Below are positions 45,318 through 54,804 of a DNA stretch of 64,000 nucleotides, in pieces. Origin of the DNA: Mesorhizobium sp. B2-3-4 (lineage in GTDB: Bacteria; Pseudomonadota; Alphaproteobacteria; Rhizobiales; Rhizobiaceae); contig NZ_VFVY01000015.1 in the NCBI RefSeq assembly GCF_006442315.1, positions 116,181 through 180,180 on the forward strand. The letters are read 5' to 3'. The translations under genes and the position numbers were made by a program. The notes beneath the pieces are model-generated. The model did not search any database. It had not been told where the DNA came from and saw only the letters and a program-made list of their open reading frames with translations. Each line of letters starts with the position of its first letter. The stretch's first letter is position 1.

Positions 45318-46889
45318 ATGATTCAAGTTGCTGATGATCTCTACGCGTTGGCCACGATACGCTTAGCCATTCTTCGCCAGGACAAATTGCGCGACATTTT
45401 GTTCGGTATGGTAGAGCTATTGCCGCGAGAGATGCCAAAGCCGGTTGAGTTGGGACCGAGCCACGTTCAGCTGTCTGGATCCCAAAGGCGGCATCTGGAA
45501 TTCTGGCACGTGGTCGTTAGCGTGACCGAAGCGCTCGATTGGTATGCGCGTTGCGCAAGGGGCGACTTGGCGACGCCGCGTGCCGCAGTCCAGGGTGGTT
45601 CCCCCCTGAGCCTGCAGGGGGGACCGTTTGCCGGCGAACCGCCCTGGCCGCACTTGGCTGTTGGGGAGCCCGCCCCCTTTCTCGCTGATTGGCACGGCTG
45701 CGTACGCTCACATCGTTTGGTTTCGCTGGCCGACAGTGAAAGGCTGGTTAGGGGAATTGCCCTAGCAGAGAGAGACTTGGCGAGGCAGGCCTGCCTCAGC
45801 GCGCTCCATTTCGATCCCTTCCATGACACGGACTGGCTTGGCGATGTGATCCTCGTTGCCCCCAATCCATTGTATCGGGCAAGATTTCCGCGCTTCGTCC
45901 CTCAAACTCAAACCGGGGGCGAGCGGTCGCTTGTCCGTTTTGAACCACGAACTGGAACAAGCCTTGAAGGGCTTGAGGTTTTCTCGATCGAACGTCGTGG
46001 CGATGCCTACGGTCTCATTCAACGCACTACATTGACCGATAAGACATTTGCCGTGTTTGAACACCCGTACCCAGTGGGCAGGGAAGGTTTCGCAGTAATA
46101 TGTCCGCAGCGCGGTCTGCTCGATATCCAGCAACCTTCGACGTATTTGAAATCTGTCTTCACGACATTTGCAGCAAGGACATCCAATCATCAGGTTAATG
46201 TGCTGGCGGGGCGTGGCCGGCCCGAGCAAACCATAAGAGTGGATCAGCTAAGCGAAGAGACCCAGCGCATTGGCCAGACGCCGGCAACGGGGAACCCACT
46301 TGTGACCCTTGCAGTGCGGCGGGAGGCCCGGCGCAACCGCGAGGACGGCCGCCGGTTGGGCCAACGCTGGTTCCATGGCGATCAAGACGAAGCTGCGGCA
46401 TTCTTCCAGGATCTTGTGGGCGATGCCCGCGAGCGGGTGATTTTTGTCGATCCCTATTTCGGGGGACATGAGCTCGGGATGTTCGGCCACGCCCGTTTGC
46501 GGCCAGCCGTCAAGCTCAGGGTTCTCACAGGGGCGGAATTCCTCCGGCAGGCCTCTGCCGACTACCCGGGCAAGGAGGAAGGCGCCCTCGTGGAAGAGGC
46601 ATTGGGCGGTTTCATCGATGACGCAGCGCGAGATGCGGTGGATATACGCGTGATGCCAGGTAATCCTCCGGTGCTGCATGATCGGTTCCTCGTTATCGAC
46701 AAGGCGGTCTGGTTCTCCGGCAACTCATTTGGTGATGTTGGTCGGCGGGCAGGTGTTGTCATCCGTATGCCTGATCCTGCCCCGATCATCGCGTCGATCG
46801 AGGAAATCTGGCAAACAGGCGCGACGTCATTTGCCAAATGGATCGAGGCGAGGCGCAAAGACAGCCTGCCGACGTCGTCCGCGACCTGA
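45318..46889 (+). CDS. Putative PLD-superfamily cargo protein, first of a pair
   Basis: A 523-residue protein of unknown family. The C-terminal 170 residues look like a phospholipase-D-type catalytic domain: RVIFVDPYFGGHELGMFG, then LRVLTGAEFL, and the HDRFLVID motif at His454, an HxRx4D variant of the HKD motif, followed by WFSGNSFGDVG. The N-terminal 330 residues match nothing I know. AAGGAGG precedes the ATG. The next gene begins six bases after its stop and carries a similar motif, so they should act together. Its insertion on the opposite strand inside the tra/trb block marks it as cargo. PLD-type nucleases occur in several anti-phage systems, so defence is a reasonable guess. Confidence 0.6.
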   Translation: MIQVADDLYALATIRLAILRQDKLRDILFGMVELLPREMPKPVELGPSHVQLSGSQRRHLEFWHVVVSVTEALDWYARCARGDLATPRAAVQGGSPLSLQGGPFAGEPPWPHLAVGEPAPFLADWHGCVRSHRLVSLADSERLVRGIALAERDLARQACLSALHFDPFHDTDWLGDVILVAPNPLYRARFPRFVPQTQTGGERSLVRFEPRTGTSLEGLEVFSIERRGDAYGLIQRTTLTDKTFAVFEHPYPVGREGFAVICPQRGLLDIQQPSTYLKSVFTTFAARTSNHQVNVLAGRGRPEQTIRVDQLSEETQRIGQTPATGNPLVTLAVRREARRNREDGRRLGQRWFHGDQDEAAAFFQDLVGDARERVIFVDPYFGGHELGMFGHARLRPAVKLRVLTGAEFLRQASADYPGKEEGALVEEALGGFIDDAARDAVDIRVMPGNPPVLHDRFLVIDKAVWFSGNSFGDVGRRAGVVIRMPDPAPIIASIEEIWQTGATSFAKWIEARRKDSLPTSSAT

Positions 46890-46895
46890 ACCGCC

Positions 46896-49394
46896 ATGCC
46901 TCTTCGCCCACGCAACACGCCAGTCATCCAGCCAGAGGCAGACGTTTCTGCCCAAAAATTAAGGCCGACCTTCCTCTGGCCTTGTACCGGGCAAAACGAT
47001 GCGTCCCGAGCGGGGCCGTTGTCGGCATGGTGGGCAAGGTATCGCCAAGCTGAGCGAAGCGAGGATGGCGACAACCTCAAAGCCGGATTGACACAATTCG
47101 CCGACGCCCTGCTAGAGGCCGAACGCAGGGTCCTCATCATCGATCCGCACTTGCCCGCCGTTCTCATAGAACTGCTCGAACGGGTGATGGAGGTGTCTGA
47201 GGTTCAACAGCTTCAGGTGCTTCACAGTCATACGAAACTGGCCAATGTTGATGTGGGAATGCAGGCAGTAAGAGCTGCAAGGCTCAGCACATCCTTTACG
47301 CGTCAGCCAGGCAATGTGGACTGGCGTAGGCTCGGTGCGCCGGTGCACGACCGGCTGGCAATCGTCGACGACGAGTTCTGGCACTTCGGAGCAACTGTGG
47401 GCGGCTTGCATGGGGCGATAACCGGGGCCAGTCGGGGCTGGGGAGCGCTAGCCACGCGCGCGTCGGGGTTGACGAACTCTGGAGGGATGCAAATGGCCGA
47501 TGACGGTGAGGGCCCTGACTCAGTTCAGGCTTACCATGCACGCCGCCTTGAGGAAGCGCGGCAGAGCTTCCAACAATATCCGCGACCCGCCGATGCAATC
47601 GCGACTGTCAGAGACTGGCTCCTTGCATATGGCCAGGATCCCTCAAACGAACTCAGTTGGTCCGCTTTTCGCAAGCTTGCACATGAGATCCGACCCGCGG
47701 CATCCCTTGCCAAGGCAATGCTTGGCGCGGCCGCAAATGCCGTGGATACGGCCATCGACGATCATTTGGAAGAGCCGCAAGTTGGGCGTTTGTTATTCGG
47801 GCTGGCGGCGGCCGATGCAGCGCTGCTCACGCCGGATCACCACGTGCTCGAGCGGCTCGCTACCTTCACGTCGCGCGACCCCGTCAGTAGTGCGGCGTTC
47901 GACGAGCGCTTCATCGAAGGCATGGCCAGTCGGGACGACAAATCGACCCTGATTGCGGCCGCTGAAGCGACTGTCGAACGCTTCAATCTCGAGCCAGAAG
48001 GGTTCGTGCCGCGGTATCGGGCAGCTGACTTCGCGCAGTTGCTCGCTACGATGCCGGCCGACTCAGATGTCGAAGACCTTTGGCAAGACCACCTGTCGGA
48101 CGAACTCGTGTTTTCCGATAGCTTTGTCGTACTTGATCTGGTCCGTGTCCTCGACGTCTCCACCTACGTCGAGCTGCTTGAGACGTTCCAACATCCGGCG
48201 CCCGTCCAGGCCTGTCTGAGTGCGGTGAACAGTCTTGACGCATTGCTGGCCTTGTTGCCACCGGCCAGGCCGGCGTTCATCGAGAGGCGATGGACGGGGG
48301 CGAAGGTACGTCCGCTCCTCCTTCCGGCGTACCTGCACCGTGTCGACTTGATCCAGAACAGATCTGCCGACAGCTCGCCACCAGCCAGAGTTTTGACTGC
48401 CGGTGCGGAACTTGCGGAGCACTTGGTGCACCTCGGTGAGGCGACCCTTGCGTTTCGGTTCTGCGCCTATCTCGTCAAACAGTTTGGCCTGCGCTTCACC
48501 GATGATACCGACCGGCTGCCGGAGCTAGGCGATGGTCTGCGCTATGCGGAATGGCTGTTGATCCAGGCGATAGCGAAAACGCTGCCTCCTGGTGACGCGG
48601 TAGTTCCCGAGAATGCCGAGAATGACGACTATCTCTACACGCTCGCCGCCGCCGCTCTTTGCCGAGTCGAGCACGATGCGCCGGTCGACGATCTTGCCAA
48701 TCTACTGGAGAAATTCATTGAGAAGGAGCGCTCGCTCTCCGCCATCGCCAAATTCGCGTCGACCGAACTACTGCCCGGGCAATGGCGTGTCACACAACTT
48801 GCCGGCCTGCTAGCTGTTGAGCCCGACCCACTCAAACGCTGGGAAGGCCTATGGCGGGTCGCGACCCCGTTGCGGGAAAGGAGCATTCACCGGCATGTCC
48901 ATGATGACAGCGACCTCATCTATGTTGCACCCTTTTTGCTCGCCCTGGGACTGCGATTGTATGATCTGCTCTTCGACAAAGACCCGGGCAGCGCCAGATT
49001 GCTGTGGGGGCGGCTCTATCGAGCTACGCTCGAAACGTATCTGGTTGACCGGCTATTGCGCGAAAGATTGGACAATCTCATTCTGCATGGGTTCGTTCGC
49101 GCCCCTTTCATGGCGGCGTATGGGCCGCAGGATCCCGACGGGTCTGTGACGCTCTCCGAGAGTCTTGCGCCCTATCTGACCCCGAACGCTTTGGCTGCGC
49201 GCATTTTTCTGTTGCTACGCAGAGGCGGGATCGACGCCACGGCCCTGGCACAGGCCTCTGCCTTGGCGGGGCGAGATATAAATCACCTCATTGCCGAAAT
49301 CGAAGAACTGCTCGGGCTGGGCGCCATGAGAGGTCTTTCGACCGAAAGCCTTGCCATCCTCCAGGCGCTGGTACGGGCAGAGGATGAGTCGTGA
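46896..49394 (+). CDS. Large protein with N-terminal PLD-like motif, second of a pair
   Basis: An 832-residue protein. The N-terminal 190 residues resemble a PLD-like domain: RRVLIIDPHLPAVLIELLE, LQVLHSHTKL and HDRLAIVD at His151-Asp158, followed by FWHFGATVGGLHG, parallel in layout to the C-terminus of its partner. The remaining 640 residues are alpha-helical, rich in Leu and Ala, with no recognised domain. Only one HxRx4D is present in each protein, and PLD enzymes need two, so they may form a composite active site as a heterodimer. The start ATG lies six bases after the previous stop. The function is unknown; defence or regulation of the host element is possible. Confidence 0.6.
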   Translation: MPLRPRNTPVIQPEADVSAQKLRPTFLWPCTGQNDASRAGPLSAWWARYRQAERSEDGDNLKAGLTQFADALLEAERRVLIIDPHLPAVLIELLERVMEVSEVQQLQVLHSHTKLANVDVGMQAVRAARLSTSFTRQPGNVDWRRLGAPVHDRLAIVDDEFWHFGATVGGLHGAITGASRGWGALATRASGLTNSGGMQMADDGEGPDSVQAYHARRLEEARQSFQQYPRPADAIATVRDWLLAYGQDPSNELSWSAFRKLAHEIRPAASLAKAMLGAAANAVDTAIDDHLEEPQVGRLLFGLAAADAALLTPDHHVLERLATFTSRDPVSSAAFDERFIEGMASRDDKSTLIAAAEATVERFNLEPEGFVPRYRAADFAQLLATMPADSDVEDLWQDHLSDELVFSDSFVVLDLVRVLDVSTYVELLETFQHPAPVQACLSAVNSLDALLALLPPARPAFIERRWTGAKVRPLLLPAYLHRVDLIQNRSADSSPPARVLTAGAELAEHLVHLGEATLAFRFCAYLVKQFGLRFTDDTDRLPELGDGLRYAEWLLIQAIAKTLPPGDAVVPENAENDDYLYTLAAAALCRVEHDAPVDDLANLLEKFIEKERSLSAIAKFASTELLPGQWRVTQLAGLLAVEPDPLKRWEGLWRVATPLRERSIHRHVHDDSDLIYVAPFLLALGLRLYDLLFDKDPGSARLLWGRLYRATLETYLVDRLLRERLDNLILHGFVRAPFMAAYGPQDPDGSVTLSESLAPYLTPNALAARIFLLLRRGGIDATALAQASALAGRDINHLIAEIEELLGLGAMRGLSTESLAILQALVRAEDES

Positions 49395-49589
49395 TTTGCC
49401 GACGAGTGTCGGTGAAACCAAGCCCAGCGATTTGGTCAACGCGCGGGACGCAGTCGCCGAGTACTTCGGCGCGACCATCTAATCCAGGGCCCCACCTCGC
49501 AAGCTGGGTGTTTTTCGAACGCCGGGGCCAAACGACCGTCTACTGCTCAATTGGTGCACATACCTAGCATGCAGGTGTGCCGGGCTAAA
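49395..49589. other. Spacer between convergent genes
   Basis: A 195-base gap between the second PLD-like gene and the RHH gene. It forms the right junction of the cargo insertion; I found no obvious duplicated target or insertion-sequence end here. Confidence 0.35.
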
Positions 49590-50024
49590 TTAGCGGGTGT
49601 CGAATACACCATCGACATCCTCCGAAATCTCCTGCCGCAGCTTTGGCCCCTTCGCCAGCCGACGTCCCAGCGCGGTGACAAACGCATCATAACGCTCGCC
49701 AGCCTTGGCGTGGGCAGCCTGCGCGGCGGGCTCGGGCAAAGCCGGTGTCGTCGTCAGCCAGAACCGGACGAAGACGGCCAGCGTCTCCACGGCGATCGCC
49801 AGATCGCGTTCCTGACGTGTCATGCGCCGGTCGAGTTGATCGAGCCGTTTCGTGATCGCCGCCTCCTGCCTTTCGGCGGCGTCAGGCGACAGGAACGACT
49901 CGATGGCTGCCTCCGCCACCAGCGATCGCGAAAGATCTCGGCGCGCCGCATGTTCGGCCAGCCTGCCCATGACCTTCGGATCGAGATAGACGGACAGGCG
50001 TTGTTTTCGGGGTGACTTTGCCAT
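49590..50024 (-). CDS. Ribbon-helix-helix (CopG-type) conjugation-associated protein
   Basis: A 144-residue protein beginning MAKSPRKQRLSVYLDPKVMG, a CopG-like ribbon-helix-helix DNA-binding start, followed by coiled-coil and a hydrophobic helix (AIAVETLAVFVRFWLTT). It starts eight bases after the traG stop. In related elements this gene lies between traG and trbB, and it may regulate transfer or help the relaxosome. The longer frame upstream overlaps traG and is not used. Confidence 0.82.
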   Translation of the reverse strand: MAKSPRKQRLSVYLDPKVMGRLAEHAARRDLSRSLVAEAAIESFLSPDAAERQEAAITKRLDQLDRRMTRQERDLAIAVETLAVFVRFWLTTTPALPEPAAQAAHAKAGERYDAFVTALGRRLAKGPKLRQEISEDVDGVFDTR

Positions 50025-50031
50025 CCGAGCC

Positions 50032-52017
50032 TCACATATCCACACCATCGCCGGGGTCGAGCGACGCCTGCCGCGCAATGCCTTGCATGAGGCGCGTCAG
50101 TCGACGGTTGCCGGCGACATCGTCCTCTACGTCGTCCAGGTGATCGATCTCGAATTCGTTCTCGGTCGATGGCTTCACGACCGGCTCGACGCGACTGAGT
50201 TCGGGTTGCCGACGACGCTCGGATTCGGTCAGGTCCTCATCACCCTCGGCGGCGGGCGATGATGTGGCTTCGGCAATCCGGGGACGGGAAGGCAGAGGCA
50301 GCTTCGTCCAGTCGTCCGGTCTCCCCTCCACTGCCGCCACCAACGCCGGAGGCGGCAGGATACGTTCCCGGAAGCGAGCATCCTCATGATAGCGCGCCTT
50401 CCTGGCGCGGATCGGCGGCGCACCCGAGACCATGACAATCTCGTCGGTGGAGGGAAGCTGCATCACTTCACCTGGCGTGAGCAGCGGGCGAGCCGTCTCC
50501 GAGCGGGAGACCATGAGATGACCGAGCCACGGCGACAGCCGGTGGCCGGCATAGTTCCTCATGGCCCTCATCTCCGTCGCTGTTCCCAGCGCATCGGATA
50601 CCCGCTTGGCGGTGCGCTCGTCGTTGGTGGCAAAGCTTATTCGGACGTGGCAGTTGTCCAGGATTGAGTTGTTGGCGCCGTATGCCCGCTCGATCTGATT
50701 GAGGGATTGAGCGATCAGGAAGCTTTTCAGCCCGTAGCCGGCCATGAAGGCGAGCGCCGACTCGAAGAAGTCGAGGCGGCCAAGGGCCGGGAACTCGTCG
50801 AGCATCAGGAGCAGCCGGTGCCCTTTCGCCCTCACCTGAAGATCTTCAGTCAAACGGCGACCGATCTGATTGAGGATGAGGCGAATGAGCGGCTTGGTCC
50901 GATTGATGTCGGACGGCGGCACAACGAGGTAGAGCGTCGTCGGGCGCTTGTCGTCGACAAGATCCGTGATACGCCAGTCGCAGCGGCGCGTGACCTCGGC
51001 CACGACAGGATCGCGATAGAGGCCAAGGAACGACATGGCGGTGGAGAGCACGCCGGAGCGCTCATTGTCGGATTTGTTCAAGAGCTCCCGCGCCGCACTG
51101 GCGATAACCGGGTGCGGACCGCCCTCACCCAGATGCGCCGTTTTCATCATCGCCGACAGCGTCGATTCGATTGGACGCTCTGGATCGGAGAGGAAACCGG
51201 CGACGCCGGCAAGCGTCTTGTCGTCCTCGGCATAGAGGACATGCAGGATTGCGCCGACCAGCAGAGCGTGGCTGGTTTTCTCCCAATGGTTTCGCCGCTC
51301 GAGCGAGCCTTCGGGATCGACCAGGATGTCAGCGATGTTTTGCACATCGCGGACTTCCCATTCGCCGCGACGCACCTCGAGCAGCGGATTGTAGGACGAG
51401 GATTTCGGGTTGGTGGGATCGAACAGCAGGACCCGGCCATGCCTGGCGCGGAAGCCCGCGGTGAGTTGCCAGTTCTCTCCCTTGATGTCGTGGACGACCG
51501 CCGAGCTCGGCCAGGTCAGCAGTGACGGGACGACGAGGCCGACACCCTTGCCCGAACGTGTGGGCGCAAAGCACAGCACGTGCTCCGGTCCATCGTGGCG
51601 CAGATAGGCGCCGTCATACCGCCCAAGCACCACTCCATCGGAGCCGAGAAGGCCCGTTGCCTTGACCTCCTGCTTGTCAGCCCAGCGGGCGGAGCCGTAG
51701 GTCTCGACCTTCTTGGCCTCGCGTGCCCGCCAAACCGACATGCCTATGGCGACGGCGACGCAGGCGAAACCACCGGAAGCCGCGATAAAGGCTCCCTCCA
51801 CGAAGATCGACGGCGCGTAGGCATCAAAGCCATACCACCACCAGAAGAAGGACGGCGGAAGGTAAAACGGAAAGCCGAGGACATGGAACCATGGCCTGCC
51901 GAGCTCGGGCTGGAAAGCCAGGCGCCAGGCCACCCACTCCGTCGCGCCCCAGGTCGTGAAAATTACGATCGCGACGACCGCGAGGATCTGGCCCCAGAGT
52001 ATCTTGGCGGCGGACAT
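50032..52017 (-). CDS. traG: TraG / VirD4 type IV coupling protein
   Basis: A 661-residue hexameric inner-membrane ATPase that delivers the relaxase-DNA complex to the channel. N-terminal membrane helices come first, then Walker A CFAPTRSGKGVG, then the VVHDIKGENWQLTAGFR segment and Walker B LLLMLDEFPALGRLDFFE, all diagnostic of TraG/VirD4. The C-terminal 100 residues are acidic and disordered. The gene lies just downstream of the relaxase, a typical mobilisation arrangement. Confidence 0.96.
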   Translation of the reverse strand: MSAAKILWGQILAVVAIVIFTTWGATEWVAWRLAFQPELGRPWFHVLGFPFYLPPSFFWWWYGFDAYAPSIFVEGAFIAASGGFACVAVAIGMSVWRAREAKKVETYGSARWADKQEVKATGLLGSDGVVLGRYDGAYLRHDGPEHVLCFAPTRSGKGVGLVVPSLLTWPSSAVVHDIKGENWQLTAGFRARHGRVLLFDPTNPKSSSYNPLLEVRRGEWEVRDVQNIADILVDPEGSLERRNHWEKTSHALLVGAILHVLYAEDDKTLAGVAGFLSDPERPIESTLSAMMKTAHLGEGGPHPVIASAARELLNKSDNERSGVLSTAMSFLGLYRDPVVAEVTRRCDWRITDLVDDKRPTTLYLVVPPSDINRTKPLIRLILNQIGRRLTEDLQVRAKGHRLLLMLDEFPALGRLDFFESALAFMAGYGLKSFLIAQSLNQIERAYGANNSILDNCHVRISFATNDERTAKRVSDALGTATEMRAMRNYAGHRLSPWLGHLMVSRSETARPLLTPGEVMQLPSTDEIVMVSGAPPIRARKARYHEDARFRERILPPPALVAAVEGRPDDWTKLPLPSRPRIAEATSSPAAEGDEDLTESERRRQPELSRVEPVVKPSTENEFEIDHLDDVEDDVAGNRRLTRLMQGIARQASLDPGDGVDM

Positions 52018-52044
52018 AGAAGCGGTCCTTTCTTCAACATGAGG

Positions 52045-53784
52045 TTAGAGGCCGAGGCCTCGTTTGCGGCCAAAACTCCAGTCGATGCCGTCGTCATTGC
52101 GAGCGACGCCAGAGACGTGGCGGCCAAGATGCTTTTCCAGGGACGGCGTCCAAGGCACCAGTTGGAACCCGAGGCCATCATCGATCATGGCGAAGCGACC
52201 GGAGGCGAGCGTGAAGCGCTGCCGGTAAGAGCCGGTGACGTACTCGCCGCCCCGGGCGCGGTTGAAGGGCCGGCCGGTTTCGGTCGAGAGCTTTTGGCCG
52301 AGCGCCTCCAACTCGCGTCGACGCAGCGTGTCGATCAGGTTGCGGGTGAAGCTGATGCGTTGGCCTTGCCGCTCGCCCAGGCCCTGTTCGACAAGATGGT
52401 CGGCACGGCGCTGCACCGCGCGCCGCACCTCGGCGCCGAAGCCACCTTCCGAGAGTGCGATCGGTTCGCGAGCGATATTCTGACGGTCAAGCCAGGTTGC
52501 GCCGGCGGCGGTAACTTGCTGCTCAATGTCGAGATCGGAACGGACAGCAAGTGCTGCGCGCCCATGTCCCTGCGCGTCATGGAACTTGCGCAGCTCGACG
52601 ATCGAACCCGGAGCGCTGTCGCCGGCGGCATCGAGGTCGGACAGCTTGATGTGATGTGTGCGGCCGTCGGTGCCATCGACCACGACGTACGCGGTGCCCT
52701 TCAGTTCATCGTCGAGACCGCGGTCGATCAGCCGACCCACGATCGGCGTGTCGAAGCGCTCCGCCGCCAGCACATAGTTCGACGCGCCGCGCTCGATGCC
52801 CTGCTCTGTCAGGGCGCGATGCATCCGCTTGATGATGTCACCGCGCTCGCCAAGCTCGCGCAGCGTCGCCTCGGCCTTCTCGTCGATCATCCATTGGCCC
52901 GGGCCGACCTGTACGGCAAGTCCAAGGGTTTCGAGCTTGCGCACCCGCCCGACCTTCAGCACGAGATACTCGTCGGGCTGGGCGTTCGGGGCGGCGGCAA
53001 GGTCGATGACGCCTGTGTCGCGGCCGTCGCGAACAAGCTGCCGGTCAAGCTGGGTCCAGCGCTCGGCTTCGACCTGGCGCTGCAAATTGCGACGGATGTC
53101 GAGATCGCTGCGCGGGCCGAGCTCCTGGGTAACGAGATCGGCCGCGCGGGCGCGCATCCCCTCCTTGATGTAGTCGCGCGAGATCACGAGATCCTGCCCG
53201 TCATCAGTGTGGCCGCGCAGGATGATGTGAAGGTGCGGGTTGTCGGTGTTCCAGTGATCGACGCCGGCCCAATCGAGCTTCGTGCCGAGGTCCTTTTCCA
53301 TCTGCCCCATTAGATCGCGGGCGAAGGACTTGAGGTCCGCCATGTCGACGGCATCTTCCGGCGAGACGATGAACCGGAAGTGGTGCCGATCATCGCCGCA
53401 CCGCTCGGCGAAAGCACCGCCATCCACCTCACCCACCTCCGGCCCGAATAGCTGTGCCTTCTCCCCGTCACGGGTAACGCCCTCGCGGCGCAGATAGGTG
53501 AGATGGGCGGCAAGCGGGGCGCCGCGCGCGTGATGGCGCACCAGCCGTGTCTTGATGATCACGGTGCGCGACCGGCTGGTGAGGAGACGATTGGCGCGCA
53601 CGCTCGCGGTGCGGCCACGCCCGAAGGTCGAGCGATTGCCCGGATTGATCGGGCCGGTGCGTGAGACACGGGCGCCGGCCTTCTGGGCGGCGGCAAGCGC
53701 CTGCGCGATGAAGGGCCTGGCCCGCTGGGCGCCCGATGAGCGGATGCGGCCGGGCCGGATTCGAAAACCATCCTCACCGTTCAT
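52045..53784 (-). CDS. Relaxase (VirD2-like, DUF3363 type)
   Basis: A 579-residue conjugative relaxase that nicks oriT and leads the strand into the recipient. It has HHFRFIVSPEDA, the metal-binding motif HLHIILRGHT with the preceding NTDNP, and a long C-terminal region of DUF3363 type. A likely catalytic tyrosine lies in the AHLTYLRREGV stretch. I chose the ATG at 53784 (MNGEDGFRIRPGR); a GTG 15 bases upstream is in frame. Inverted repeats immediately upstream are oriT candidates. Confidence 0.93.
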   Translation of the reverse strand: MNGEDGFRIRPGRIRSSGAQRARPFIAQALAAAQKAGARVSRTGPINPGNRSTFGRGRTASVRANRLLTSRSRTVIIKTRLVRHHARGAPLAAHLTYLRREGVTRDGEKAQLFGPEVGEVDGGAFAERCGDDRHHFRFIVSPEDAVDMADLKSFARDLMGQMEKDLGTKLDWAGVDHWNTDNPHLHIILRGHTDDGQDLVISRDYIKEGMRARAADLVTQELGPRSDLDIRRNLQRQVEAERWTQLDRQLVRDGRDTGVIDLAAAPNAQPDEYLVLKVGRVRKLETLGLAVQVGPGQWMIDEKAEATLRELGERGDIIKRMHRALTEQGIERGASNYVLAAERFDTPIVGRLIDRGLDDELKGTAYVVVDGTDGRTHHIKLSDLDAAGDSAPGSIVELRKFHDAQGHGRAALAVRSDLDIEQQVTAAGATWLDRQNIAREPIALSEGGFGAEVRRAVQRRADHLVEQGLGERQGQRISFTRNLIDTLRRRELEALGQKLSTETGRPFNRARGGEYVTGSYRQRFTLASGRFAMIDDGLGFQLVPWTPSLEKHLGRHVSGVARNDDGIDWSFGRKRGLGL

Positions 53785-54031
53785 GTCGAGTATCCGCACA
53801 TCGTATCAACGCATTGAAATCAGAGCTAAACAAGTGTTTAGGCGAGGTGCGCCAACTCTTCGCGCCTCGTGGAAATGCGGCATAACCTATTGAAACTACA
53901 CAACCGATCGACGCCGCACCTCGCGGCCTTTTATCTCGCCATCTTCCGGTTGTTCTGCCCACCTTCCGCCTCCACCCACGCCACGGTGCGCTGGACCTTG
54001 CGGTTGCGCGAAAACGGCCATAAGCGCTCAT
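53774..54031 (-). CDS. Doubtful small basic ORF between transglycosylase and relaxase
   Basis: An 85-residue frame starts with an ATG that overlaps the transglycosylase stop (ATGA) and ends inside the relaxase start. It is strongly basic (APWRGWRRKVGRTTGRWRDK). The coupling junction argues for reality; the arginine-rich, low-complexity composition and the palindromes within it argue against. It may be a relaxosome accessory protein or merely open frame over oriT. Confidence 0.25.
   Translation of the reverse strand: MSAYGRFRATARSSAPWRGWRRKVGRTTGRWRDKRPRGAASIGCVVSIGYAAFPRGAKSWRTSPKHLFSSDFNALIRCADTRHER
53826..53924. other. Candidate origin of transfer (oriT)
   Basis: Just upstream of the relaxase gene lies a cluster of dyads: CTAAAC-AAGT-GTTTAG at 53826-53841 (perfect 6-base arms), and GCGAGGTGCG at 53842-53851 paired perfectly with CGCACCTCGC at 53915-53924, with a competing imperfect copy CGCGCCTCG at 53861-53869. 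OriT regions usually lie next to the relaxase gene and show inverted repeats bordering the nic site. The nic site cannot be assigned by eye. Confidence 0.45.
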
Positions 54032-54801
54032 GGCTGGATCCCTTCGCCCGCTCGCGCCACGAAGAGGCCCTCGGACAGCGGCACGATGGCGGAGACATCG
54101 CGCACGGTGGGTGCAGAGCTCGCGTCATTTGGTGGTCGCTCGGTCGGCACGAGAGCGACAGCTTGGTTGCGATCCTGCTGACCTACGAAGAGCGAGCCGT
54201 GCTTCCAGGGAATGGCCTCGACAGACGTGACTGCGAAAGGGCGCATACCCTCGCTTTCACCGATCAAGGGGGCAAGTGCTGCGACATAGGCGCGGGTCTC
54301 GGCCGGTAACGCACGCCCGGTGAGGTAGGCTTCATAGCGTGCAGGTCCCGCGTTGTAGGCTGCCAGAAACCCCGGCGAGCCGAAGCGATCGCGCAATTCG
54401 CGCAGATACGCCGTTCCTGCCAGGATGTTATCCCGGGGATCGAATGGATCCCGGCCCAGCGACCAGCGAGCGCGCAGATCATCCCATGTGCCGGGCATGA
54501 TCTGCATCAGGCCGCGGGCGCCGGCGCTGGAGACCGCGCGCACGTCGCCCGCACTCTCCTTGCGCATAATGGCGCGGATCAACGCGGTCGGAACGCCGAA
54601 GCGGTGCGAGGCTTCTGCGATGTGCGCGCCGAACGGATCGCGCTGCGACGATCGCGCGACGGCCAAGTCCTGCGCGACTGTCTCCGCCGGCGTGACGGTC
54701 GCGACGGAAAGGCCGCAAAGGAGGAAGAGAGCCATGCGGCGGGCAGCGCGAAGCCGCCCCGGCGCACCGCCATGGCTCGTCGACGGACGGCGAGCGCGCA
54801 T
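54028..54801 (-). CDS. Lytic transglycosylase (VirB1-like)
   Basis: A 257-residue periplasmic muramidase that opens peptidoglycan for the secretion channel. After a signal peptide (MALFLLCGLSVATVTPAET) the SLT motifs follow: ALIRAIMRKESAG with the catalytic glutamate, SAGARGLMQIMPGTW, NILAGTAYLREL and LAAYNAGP. The ATG at 54801 has AAGGAG six bases upstream; an internal Met at 54735 would also give a signal peptide. Confidence 0.93.
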   Translation of the reverse strand: MRARRPSTSHGGAPGRLRAARRMALFLLCGLSVATVTPAETVAQDLAVARSSQRDPFGAHIAEASHRFGVPTALIRAIMRKESAGDVRAVSSAGARGLMQIMPGTWDDLRARWSLGRDPFDPRDNILAGTAYLRELRDRFGSPGFLAAYNAGPARYEAYLTGRALPAETRAYVAALAPLIGESEGMRPFAVTSVEAIPWKHGSLFVGQQDRNQAVALVPTERPPNDASSAPTVRDVSAIVPLSEGLFVARAGEGIQP

Positions 54802-54804
54802 CGT

